Positions 11,501 to 22,293 of a DNA stretch of 64,000 nt are shown one piece after another. Position 1 is the first letter of the stretch. Each line of letters begins with the position of its first letter. The translations under genes were made by a program, and so were the position numbers. Origin of the DNA: Chrysoperla carnea (lineage: Eukaryota > Arthropoda > Insecta > Neuroptera > Chrysopidae); the NCBI RefSeq assembly GCF_905475395.1, contig NC_058337.1, positions 82,640,368 to 82,704,367 of the forward strand, given 5' to 3'. The notes below the pieces were generated by a model, which worked only from the letters and a program-made list of their open reading frames with translations, made no database searches and was not told the DNA's origin.

Positions 11501-14500
11501 GACGTAATTGGTTACGCCTTAACCAACCAAGCTACATATTCAGAAGTACATATTAAGAAATAATGTGCTTTACTTTAATATAGCAGTCGCTAATCTCGAT
11601 ACAATAACAAGGTATTCTTTCGCCCCTAATATATTTCTAGGATTACGTTACTGTGTATATGTAATAAATAAGTACTTTTATTATAATATTATGTACGGTA
11701 ACTTGTATGTGTATGTTGTATGACTTTGAATTGAATATGCTCTAAACATACTTCATTGCATCACAAATAATCTTCTACAGTCGTTAGTTCGCTCATCATT
11801 CAGATGTTAAAATCATGATCTTCAAATAAATAAAATATATAATCTTTGTAAATCTGATTCTCACATATCATCAGTGAAAGAAACAAATATTTTGCAGCGT
11901 TGTACCTCCATATAAAAACTACTTCTAAAACTTTGAAATTTTTGTCCTTAACATTCAATCGGCTTTTCACCAAACTCTTAAAATCAATCCAATTGGAAAC
12001 TAGATCTTCCAACCCTCAAAACAATTGTATTTTTTTTTCATTTACTCTCTAGATGTCATCACTTGTGGTTAATAATTTAAACCTGGCATCTAGTCTTGTG
12101 TTGAGAAAAATTAAAATTAATGCGTGTACATTTTAAAACGTGTCTATTTCCAATAGCTGCTTTTTAAGATCCCAATTAGCCTCCTTCCTCTGAGTATTAA
12201 AAAGAGATCCCCTAGGTGGCTGCACTAGGGGGGTGTACATATAAAGGGCTTTGACGTTTCCTTATGGTAAAATTTAAATCCTCTTCAACACATCTCTGCT
12301 TTTTTAACGATCTTTGGGAATTTAAAAAAATATATTCAATTACCTCAATATATTTAATGTTGAAGAGAATTTAAATACCCCCTCCTCTAGTGCTGCCATC
12401 TAGATTATCTTTTTTTAGTCTTCAGAGTAAAAAGAGTAATTACATTTAATATTGATAAATTTTTGCATCCATTAATAATGTTTTTATTATTTAATTCCTA
12501 GTCGGCATCAGCACAAGCAGCTTTACAAGCAGCCCAAGCACTTACTGGTTCAGCAACACTTCCTCCAGCAGCACCAACAACCCCAAACAATGTTCTCGTA
12601 GCCAATGGACAAGCACAAGACATACAAGGTGGACCAAATACGGTTTTACGCGTGATAATTGAACATATGGTTTATCCTATTAATGTCGATATTTTATATG
12701 TGGTATGTTTTTCTCGAATTTTGTTTTTAGACATTTTTATCGTCATATTTTAACCATTTTTAATAAATGTTTCAGATTTTCCAACGTTTCGGAAAAGTAT
12801 TAAAGATTGTTACATTTACTAAAAACAGTAAGTTATTTTTTTAATATTTATCATGCATGTAAGCATAACTTTTATCCATAAAAACCCCCTTGCAATCCTC
12901 GTCTACAGTTCGCAGGTTCGCGTTAGGATACAAAATTAAAAAGAATAGATCTCTTCAGATTCCCAAAAAAAAGTAAAATTTATAGAAAGATACTAGATCA
13001 ATTAACAGAAACATCTATGATTTTTAAAGACTATACATATATAATACCACTGCGGCTTACTAGGAATAATTATTATCAATAATAATAATAACATGAGTGT
13101 ACTAAGCTTTTGGCGCAACCGTGGGGGAGGGGTTGTCGAAAAAGGCATTTTTGAAATTTTTTGCCTCAAAAATTGATTGAGCCAACAAAACCATATAATC
13201 TGATCTATAACTCCCCCCTCCTCCCCGGCACGCCTATGAATAATAATAAGACTCCTGTAATTCCACTAGAAACATGTTGTTAATTTCATCAGTGGCATTT
13301 TTTCTGACAGTGAGTATACAACGCCATTCATTGTATTTTATCTGTTGAAGTTATTTTGGCCAGAGTGCGCCAATATTTTTATCTTCTTCGGTTAAAGTTT
13401 TCTTCCAGATCCAATCCTTGATGTGTTATTTTTTTCTACACAGAGTATATAACCCAACATTATTTGATTTGATTTCTGACCATTTGAAATATAGTAGTAT
13501 AAGCAAGGTAGAATAAAAGCAAACCTTTTCTTAAACTTAATTTTTCTTCCAGATTCATTCCAAGCATTAATTCAGTATCCAGATACTGGTTCTGCTCAAG
13601 CAGCCAAACAAGCATTAGATGGACAAAATATTTATAATAGTTGTTGCACTTTACGGATTGACTACTCAAAAATGTCATCATTGAATGTAAAATATAATAA
13701 TGATAAATCACGTGATTATACAAATCCAACATTACCGAGCGGCGACGCAGCCGAACATTTAGGTGCTGCATTAGGTGCAGGAATTGGTGGTTTAGGTGCT
13801 GATATTTTACCACAATTATTACTTGCGTCACAACCGGCAGCACGTTTGGCAAGAGATCGATTAGCAGCAGGTAAATATCACCAAATACTAACAAACTCCA
13901 CTACACTGATCTGCAAAGAAAATGATAGTCGTAAATCGTGTAATGATAATAAGTTAACTGTTTTGTTCCGTTTTCTATGCCGATCAGTGTATTCAATTTT
14001 TTAACAATATTGATATAATAATGAAATTCTTGAATTTTCTCTCTACCTTTTTTCTAAGATTTTTGGAATTTTTCTATAGGAGCACCAGGCGTCTTAAGCA
14101 ATCCCTTCATGCACAATTTGGCGTCACCCTTAACATCACCATATGCAGGTGCTGTAGCCGGCGGTCTTCCAGCCTTAGGTGCATTTACACTAGGTTCTGG
14201 ACCACCGGGTATACGTGGCTTGGCGACACCAAATCTCGGATTAGGCACAGTTCTACTTGTTAGCAACCTTAATGAAGAGGTAATTTCAATTCTGTAACGT
14301 ATAATTTGGTTAGACCAAAAGAAAAAAACAACAAAAAAGATTTTATTTATTTTTTGTAAATATATTAAAAATATTTTTCCTTTTTAATTAAAATTAATTT
14401 AAGCATCCCATGCACCAACATGAAATATACGCTGCCATTGTGAACATAGCGCCGGAAACTATACGATTATAAAAATCATTAATATCATTAAGATTTATAC

Positions 14501-17500
14501 AGACCCATGTCCCACGATAAGTAATTTTTCAACAATTTTTCCCCAAACAAATGTAATTATTTCCATTAGGACAAAATCCTGGCAAAACCAGCGTCACTTT
14601 GAAGCCAAACTTCGACTATCCTTATTATTATATCCATTTATTATTATTAGTATTATTATTATTATCCAGTTTGTAATATCAAAATTCAAAACTTATTTCA
14701 TCTTAAATTTCAAAAAATTTATTGAAAAGATATATAATTTATTGATTTAATATAGAATTCTGCATTTATTTTATACAATGTTCAACCTATCAATCTTTTA
14801 AATAACCACAAAATTTTATTCATCATGCGAAGCAATAAGTTTGTTTAACCAATAATAATAGACTTTTAATAAAGTGATCAAGTAGAAAACCACGGTAAAA
14901 TAACTCAAAAACTTTGGTAGTTGCGTGTTTAGTGACTTCCACAAACGTGGCCTTTGCTTTATCGTTGCGTAAATATCACGTTGGTCTATGTGAGGCTATC
15001 ATTTGTAATGTAATTATTCATTGTACTGTTTTTATTATTTATTTTTTAATTATTATTTTTAATACTAATCATTATTGAAAAAAGTCGCATTAATGCCAAG
15101 TATAAATAGTTTTATGAATAGTCAACTATTTTTGAGTTTTTATTTTATTTTATTTATTTATTTTTTGTTTACTAAATTAATACCAATTTTCAAATTTTCA
15201 ACTAAAAAAACAATTATTTTTTACATTAATAATTTTAAAAAATATTCAAATCTTTTATTTATTTTTTCATAGGATTCTAAATTTGCCAAAATTTTCGTGC
15301 GTGTTTGTTTTTTATTTATTTATTTTTTTTTTACTTGTTTGTGCAAATTTGATTTTCAATTCAAAAATGCGAAAATGTTATCAGTCAGTCTGTCATGAAA
15401 ACATGAAAAATAAACTCATGCTCCAATAACATTAATACAGTAGCTTTGATGCTCCAATAACGAATATTCTTGCTATGAAAAATATGTCAACGATAATTTT
15501 TAGAAAATAAATTTTACAGGCTATATTACTTTGTACAATGTGTAAACATAACCTAAATAAGTTTGACACTTCTATAAAAAAAAAATATATTTAATGAAAA
15601 TCAAATATGCACAAGGTATTAACTTGGCTAAAACTACTCTGTGTGCTCTACTATACGCTCATATACTTTCTTCTCTATTGTAGATCGTCACGCCCGACGC
15701 TCTTTTTACCCTATTTGGTATGTGTGCACAGCTATTGTTCAACTAAGTATACATCTAGACATTCATAGTTTTTTATTTTAAAAATATAAATTGTAAATTC
15801 TTATAATAAAACTGTTTTATTCACCCTAACATACATACACAACAAAACTAGAAACATCCCAAATGAATTCAAAACAAGACTGAAGAAAAAAGTAGAGAAA
15901 ACTTTTTAAATATTAATCATAAAATTGAATGTGGTGTTTCCTACTCATCTTAAAAAAGGGTTACAAGTGGTCTCATCAGTTGTGTTATAAAAATTTACAA
16001 TTTATTTATTTTATATTTCAGTTTACATATTTTAGATATTTATTATTTTTGCATGATTATTTATTTATCTTTTGTATTTTCATTAAAAATTTTTATTCAT
16101 TAAAAAAAAAAGAGAGAAATACTCATAGGGCCATATACTTTTTGGGGTATTTTTACTCCACAATCCACACCAATCGTAAATCGTGTGTTGCTTAATAACA
16201 CCATTTACTGAAACCTAGCTTTTGTGTTGCAGTGTCGATAAAGCAGTTAGTTGCTCCCAATTAAATAATAATAATAGTATTACTACTCGCCAATCGATGT
16301 CAGGAAGAGTCGTATTTTTCAGTTTATGCTTTAGTTTTCCCTGAAAACACGGATAAAACGACGTTGACGTTTAAAAAATTAAAACTTATCCTTACTTGAT
16401 AATTTTTAGGGCTCTGTACCCAAAGGGTAATCATCAGGGCCCTATTATCCAGGCTCAGCTCTCCGCCTGTCTGTCTGTCTGCCTGTTACCTATCTCATAA
16501 ACCGCAACAGTTAGACGACTGAAATTTTGGCAGAATGTGTATTAATAATGCCGCATAACAACAAATAATTAAAAAAACCGATCAAATGCGAGCTTAGAGC
16601 TACGTACCGGAAGGGGTCCGAACTTTTTGTTCTTTTAAAGAAATATTTAATAATACTACTTCTATAATAAGACGATAAGGTTAATGAAAGAAATCTAAAA
16701 TATAAAAAGTACATAATACTACATCTTGTACGATGGTACGGAACCTAGAACTCTTCGTGTGCGAATCCAACTCGCTTTTGACTTGATAAATAATTTTTAT
16801 TTACATCTTAGCAAATATTACAAGTAATTTACTCATAGTTCCATCCCCTACAAAACCCATTCGTTATGATAAAGTATAAACTATTACTAAAAATTCAAAA
16901 GTTAAATAGCAGTCTTTAATGAAGTAAATGAGAATGCGCTGTATGATTTAAAAGTATATTTCCCTATGGTGTGATTCATTTTTTCAAATAAAAACGGTTT
17001 TCAAATAAAGTTTTTAGATCAACAAAACAATCATAAAAGTCAGAATAATTTTTTTTTCGTCTAAAAAATGTAAACTGAAAATCAATTTTTACTTCATTTT
17101 ACAAAATTAAAAAGAAAATTGTATCATCATTTTTACTTTAAAAAAAAAATTATATTTTGAAATCAGAAAAAAAAGAAATTCGAAATCTTAAAAAAAAATA
17201 TTAGGCTTATTTGCTTATTTAGAATTTCTGTTTGTTTTTTATTATTTAAAAATTAAAATTCATTTTATTTATTTATAATTCTTTCATAAAAATATACATT
17301 TGCATGCCATTTGAGTTTTTTTAGATTTATCAGACATATATTGTATAACGTTTCTTAATTATTCATGATAATACTTTTTTTACTCATGATCATTCCAATT
17401 TTCAAATCGTAAATCATCTCATTTTTTATAAACGAATCGTCATATCTTTTAGAACATTTAGTTTTAATCACTGAAAGGTGTGACGACTTAGATTTTTAAG

Positions 17501-19021
17501 CAATTTTTTCCAATTTTTATACATTTTTTACAAATAACTTATTTGTTTTTTTGATGTTTATTACGCAGGTGTCTACGGTGACGTGCAACGCGTAAAAATT
17601 TTATACAACAAAAAGGATTCAGCTTTAATACAGCTTGCAGAGCCACATCAAGCACATCTAGGTAGGTTATAACACTCAATCATTTGTTGAATACAATTTT
17701 ATACAAATATTCCGTTCTTACACAGCAATCACACATATGGATAAACTTCGAGTATTTGGTAAAAATATACGAGTAATGCTAAGTAAACATCAATCGGTGC
17801 AATTACCAAAAGAAGGACAGCCTGACGCTGGATTAACAAAAGATTATTCACAAAGTTCCCTACATCGCTTTAAGAAACCTGGTTCTAAAAATTACCAAAA
17901 TATTTACCCTCCAAGCGCTACTTTACACCTTAGTAACATACCGTAAGTATTTTCTTTTCTTTTACACATATATAAACTAAAGAATAGCTATCAGATTTTT
18001 AAATATTGTTTAATTACTAAAAATTATGCCATATTTCATTTTTGATAAATGTAAAAATTGAATTTTTTATATTTATTTTATTTTTAGAGCAACGTGTTCG
18101 GAAGAAGATATCAAAGAGAAATTTACAGCCAAAGGTTTTCAAGTAAAAGCCTTTAAATTCTTTCCGTAAGTTTAAAAATTAATATAATATCACGTATTAC
18201 ATACTAAATGCGAATGAAAAAGTAAAACTTCCTTAAATTAAGTTATTTTATAAATAAACATCCATATACAAAGAATGAATTAAGCACTACTCTCATGAAA
18301 TTGATCACTCACTTACTCACTCACTCACTCACTCTCTGGAAAGAGAGAATGCGGCCGTGCAGCCAATGATGCTAGAGGTACAAATCTTTTCCGTAGATCT
18401 GTAGCATAAACATAGGGAATCATCAACTGGCACGATCGGCTTGCCTCTTTCACACATTTCTGTCCATATATCGGTTAGTGCTGGATAGGGAACGCTCATT
18501 TCACTCTCTATGCCTATCAAATTTCTGATAGTTTTCTACTTTATTTCATTCACAATTATCCATTATTTGTATTTTATTGCGACAGTGCTTTGTTTATTTA
18601 AATTATATGCCTAAAACAACGAAATTAAGTTACGATTCTAAACAATCGATTGTTTTGAAATTTTGGATTTAAAAAAGATCGAAAATCGATGATATTCAAA
18701 GAAAAGCGAATACTAAATTAAACTTTTCATAAAGAAATTCAATCTTTTTGTAATTATTCATGAAGTGAAATTAAAAAATCAAATTGATTTAACCAACTCT
18801 ATCGATATTTTAATTTTCATGAGTCGTGATGAAAACCAAGAAAATTTCGCTTCAAAAAGATTCAAATGTTTTTTTTTTTTTTTTATAGTAAGGACCGTAA
18901 AATGGCATTAATACAACTTCCCTCAATTGATGATGCTGTGGCAGCCTTAATAGAAATGCACAATCATCAATTATCCGAATCAAATCATCTTAGAGTAAGT
19001 TTCTCTAAGTCAAACATCTAG
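8583..19021 (+). CDS. heph: Polypyrimidine tract-binding protein (PTBP / hephaestus), 3' ten exons
   Basis: PTBP is a nuclear RNA-binding protein with four RRMs that binds CU-rich RNA and represses exon inclusion. Ten exons join in frame (490 residues plus stop): 8583-8729, 12502-12702, 12776-12827, 13553-13870, 14080-14279, 15684-15717, 17569-17661, 17726-17942, 18088-18165, 18889-19021. All introns are GT-AG and all phases match. Visible landmarks: end of RRM1 ([17 protein letters not shown]), RRM2 ([16 protein letters not shown], then [20 protein letters not shown]), an Ala/Gly-rich linker, RRM3 ([26 protein letters not shown]) and RRM4 ([21 protein letters not shown]), ending in the family's hallmark RVSFSKSNI. 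Vertebrate PTBP1 has about 530-560 residues, so the N-terminus and first half of RRM1 lie upstream. The family assignment is firm. Whether it is the single insect orthologue is inferred. Confidence 0.96.
11250..11537 (-). mobile_element. tRNA-headed SINE, full-length copy
   Basis: Read on the minus strand, the head has an A-box-like TAGCTTGGTTGG (11523-11534) and a perfect B box GGTTCGATTCC (11469-11479), the two internal RNA polymerase III promoter elements. A non-tRNA body of about 200 bases follows, ending in TTAGG-like repeats (CCTTACCTAACCTAACC). The 5' flank does not pair with the 3' GCCGTCGC, so there is no acceptor stem and this is not a functional tRNA gene. A truncated relative lies at 36600-36752. 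It is in the PTBP intron, antisense to the gene. Confidence 0.75.
12208..12412. mobile_element. Degenerate foldback element in a PTBP intron
   Basis: About 30 bases at 12208-12237, including GGTGGCTGCACTAG, recur inverted and diverged at 12382-12412. Inner segments 12268-12287 and 12359-12377 (ATTTAAATYCTCTTCAAC) also pair. The roughly 205-bp unit is likely an old MITE. It sits about 90 bases upstream of the RRM2 exon. Confidence 0.5.
15636..15683 (+). promoter_or_regulatory. CU-rich tract upstream of the PTBP microexon
   Basis: The 3' splice-site region of the 34-nt exon holds repeated CUCU/UCUU-type motifs (ACTCTGTGTGCTCTAC, TTTCTTCTCTATTGTAG). These match the known binding preference of PTB. 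In vertebrates such tracts mediate self-repression of the equivalent exon. The motifs are visible; the function here is inferred. Confidence 0.45.
15684..15717 (+). CDS. heph: PTBP 34-nt microexon (start of RRM3)
   Basis: TAG acceptor, then ATC GTC ACG CCC GAC GCT CTT TTT ACC CTA TTT G, then a GTATGT donor. It codes for [11 protein letters not shown] plus the first base of a glycine codon, joining NLNEE to GVYGDVQRV inside RRM3. Vertebrate PTBP1 exon 11 is also 34 nt and is skipped in an autoregulatory loop. Direct joining of 14279 to 17569 gives a TAA at 17593-17595, 66 nt before the next exon junction. The skipped form would therefore be a nonsense-mediated-decay substrate. Confidence 0.9.
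16409..16785 (+). repeat. Dispersed arthropod-type repeat in a PTBP intron
   Basis: Starts near GGGCTCTGTACCCAAAGG, contains a (CTGT)n tract (16463-16487) and CTCATAAACCG, and ends near GTACGGAACCTAGAACTCTTCG and CCAACTCGCTTTTGACTTG. I recognise this layout from memory as a repeat common in moths and other insects, often with the phrase 'ggaacccttcgtgcgcgag'. No database check was possible. It is non-coding and interrupted by AT-rich sequence. Confidence 0.5.
18302..18334. repeat. (ACTC)n microsatellite
   Basis: A short run of ACTC/TCAC units in the intron between the last two PTBP exons, about 140 bases after the donor at 18166. Confidence 0.75.
18889..19021 (+). CDS. heph: PTBP terminal coding exon (RRM4 end, stop)
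   Basis: Preceded by a 15-T polypyrimidine run and TATAG. Encodes [17 protein letters not shown], then the [11 protein letters not shown] helix and the conserved RVSFSKSNI tail, ending with TAG at 19019-19021. A perfect donor-like A|GTAAGT occurs inside the coding sequence at 18994-19000. Reading through it gives the conserved C-terminus, so I treat it as unused. Confidence 0.95.
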
Positions 19022-19465
19022 GTCACAAATTATTTTTACATGATTTAAATGAAGTGGAAGGGTAATGTTGAAGACAAAGAAGAAACGGCAACGGGTGTGT
19101 TGCAAACACAAAATATAAAACAAACAAAATAACACACGACCATATATTGGTTGTTGTCATCCAGACTGTATTTGTACACGCTGTACAAGATGGTACTAAC
19201 TATTATTAATGTTATACATTTAAGATAAACGATTTAAGATGTCACACAGTATTTTTTTAGTTAATTTTAATTTTACTTGTCTTTTTTATTTTAATTTTTT
19301 TTCTTTTATTGCTAATGTTTAACTTTTATTAGTGGAACGTGATGTGTTCCATTTTATAATATAAGGTAGCTCTTATCTCTTATAAAAATGTTTCTCTTTT
19401 ATTCTTTTTAAATTAAAATTTAATTTATACACTTTTGAATTGATTAAATTATTTTTATTTTATAG

Positions 19466-19471
19466 AATAAA
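19466..19471 (+). terminator. Candidate PTBP polyadenylation signal
   Basis: AATAAA, 445 bases after the stop, followed by a GTG/T-rich stretch (CGTGTTTTT). It is a plausible proximal signal. PTBP mRNAs often have long 3' UTRs, so later sites may also be used. Confidence 0.4.
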
Positions 19472-20320
19472 CATAACGTGTTTTTAAAATATATCTATAT
19501 AGATAGTATCAGTCAGAATATAGAAATCCGTCATTTTTACAATAACTTTTAATTTTTGATATTTCAAAAAAATAGCTTTACAAGATATTAATTATCCACC
19601 ACATATTGTTGAAATATAAAAAATTAAAAACTCAAATGATTATTCATTTATTATACATTGAAAAAATGGTAGGAAAATTTAATCTCATTTTAAATATCAT
19701 GCATGTCACACAAAAGATCTGAGAAATTAAAATAGATTATGTAACTATGACAAAGTACATGATTATAAATGGCAGCTTTTTATTTTAAAATTATGTTTAA
19801 TCAATTCAATATATATTTTTAATAATTGTATGTTTAATTAATTATTTGTTATTATAAATCGTATTTTATTGCTTAAACAACCCCCAACACCCTTCTCGAA
19901 TGTTATTAAGAAACAAGAATTTAAAAATCTCTATATTATTATTCAGTATTCGTCAGTACGGCTTTAATATTTAAGCGAATGTAAGATTTTAGTTTTTAAA
20001 CAAAAAGAAATTATTGAAATAAGAGTGTACTGATTTTGAGTCTATGGTTTGCATACGTTTTTTTAGCTTATAGGTCACAAAAATTATTGGTATATATATT
20101 ATATATTGCGCGCGCACACAGGCTCAAAATCAAAACTGAAAAAGTATATATTTAAAACAAAGTTTTCCCTCTGCCACAAAAATATTTTTGAAATAAGACT
20201 TACAATAAAGTCTCTAAACATGTGTAAAGGCTGATCTTATATAAACAAATAATGTTAACATTTTATATAATTGTAAAGTTATGTAAAAGTCATTTTGACA
20301 TATATATGAAACTATGCAAG

Positions 20321-20441
20321 CGTTCCTTTATTAATGCCAGTATGTTTCCCAGTATAATATCGTCATCTTTGATAATATTAGATACACATTGATGAAATAT
20401 CAAAACAAATTGAGCAGTTTATTGGCATTAATAAAGGAACG
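20321..20441. repeat. Perfect 19-bp inverted repeat with an 83-nt loop
   Basis: CGTTCCTTTATTAATGCCA at 20321-20339 is exactly reverse-complemented at 20423-20441. It lies 1.3 kb past the PTBP stop. It could be the ends of a 121-bp MITE or an RNA hairpin in a long 3' UTR. Confidence 0.7.
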
Positions 20442-22176
20442 AAAGCTTTACCTGCCTATACAGAATTTTTGGGAAAATAGTCTGAAAAATTGTTTTTCCG
20501 AATACTCTGTATATTGATGGAGTATTACAAAACCTATTTAGAAATATCAGATAACACGAATTTAAAATATAAATTTGGAAACATTCCTGGATTTAGGTGA
20601 TATTTGTGTAAAAATAAAAGCACCAATATACATTTATATTATAAAATATTGTAAAAAGATAAATTATTTATTATAATATATTAGCCTTTAGACATATCAT
20701 GGACCCCCACCCTTATTCCCACTCCTCAAAGTAAAAAGCTGAAGATGTGGTTTGAGGGATTTTTTGAAAAAAAATTTTGTGAATATTAAAACAAAACCTT
20801 AGCTAAGTATATTATAAAAAGATAGCTTAGCTGGTGATTAGTATCTCTAGGGTAATGTACAGGGTTTATATGTACCCTTTATAATGAATCTGAATTCTTC
20901 TCTTATAAATATTAAACAAATAAATAAATCTTTTTTAAGTATAAAATATATTAAATTTAAGGTGAAAAAAAAAAAAACAAAAATATTAAAGATTATAAAC
21001 TCAAGCAAACAATCAAAGCAGAGAATTGATCTTTAAATTATTAAAAATAATTATTAAATGTAATTCAAAACACACAACCACTGTCTATTATTCTATCTCT
21101 GTCTATTTGTAATATTCAGTTTTCGTAAATGAGAGAGATAAAAAATGTTTCTGTATTTTACAATAACAAATTATTCTTCATGTCGTCAAAATAGAACCAA
21201 TAAACTGTCGAATAAAAAATAAACTAGTTTTGACAGGCAGTATAAAATTTATTTCGGAAAAATTTCCGAATATAGATTCTCGTCGAAAAATTCCAATTTT
21301 AGTTATGATAATATGGGTGGTAGAGTACAAGGACCACAGACTCTGTATTTAAAATGTTATCCTCAAATAGAATAAATTTATGCTAACGCTACTGTAGAAT
21401 TGTCTTTAATTTTCAACTATGCATTTGACTAAAGCCTTGTACACGTCAGTATTATTAATACGTTCTAAATGTTTATTAATAGTGCTTCATTGTGAACAAG
21501 GCTTAAAATTGATAAATGTTTCTACACCATCACCACAAAGGCCATTTATTGAACTGCCACGATTTTCCTTTTTAAAAGTTCCATTTTGAAAATGATATAG
21601 AATCTTTAATCCTTGTACTCGACTATTGGTGGAAATTAAAATTCGTTAATCTTTTTTCATTGTTTATAGTAAGATCAGTGATTATTCTAATATGAGAACA
21701 AATGTTATTTGTAAAATATAGAAAATTTTTGTCAAGTCACAAAAAACTTAAACCATTAAGCGTTCGCTTTTAGCTGCAATTTTATTTTTATATATGTTAT
21801 TTTTTAGATAAAGAAAAAAAGTGTTATAAATTAGATAATATTCGTGTGAACTTAAAACATTCCTTTTTTTAAAATGGTGGGGTTATTATTGAACAAAAAA
21901 AAAAAAAAAAATATTTACCACCTTCGACCTTAATTGTTTTTATAGCCTTAAATAACAATGACATAACAATGTTTGAATATTACTAATGGAACAGAATTAT
22001 TTTTTAAGATTATTTAGATTTTTATTAAAGACTTTGACAATCAAAAATAAAAAAAAATAAAACTACTTAAAATATGAGACTCATTACTGAAAAATCAAAA
22101 CAATAAACACAAACACATTTAATATTGTAATAATTAGGAAAAACTATTTGAATATTGTATGGAAAATTTTTTTATA

Positions 22177-22293
22177 ATTTTCATTGATTTAACAGAGCAA
22201 AATAGTCACGCATGTCATTATATTGTAGGTTTTGTTTGACATTTAATTTAAGATTTATGAAATAAATGTCAAACTGTTAAATTAATGAAAATT
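22177..22293. repeat. 117-bp hairpin / mini-MITE
   Basis: The outer 20-bp arms at 22177-22196 and 22274-22293 match 19 of 20 when inverted (AATTTTCATTRATTTAACAG). An inner pair, GTTTGACATTTA and TAAATGTCAAAC, lies directly inside the right arm. Confidence 0.65.

Noticed and set aside
11458..11535. Minus-strand tRNA gene suggested by A and B boxes
   Set aside because: The 3' GCCGTCGC has no complementary 5' acceptor strand and the match continues into a SINE body, so it is a SINE head.
14054..14297. Minus- and plus-strand alternative frames across the PTBP linker exon
   Set aside because: The correct frame is fixed by splice phase and the [11 protein letters not shown] motif. The others are shadows.
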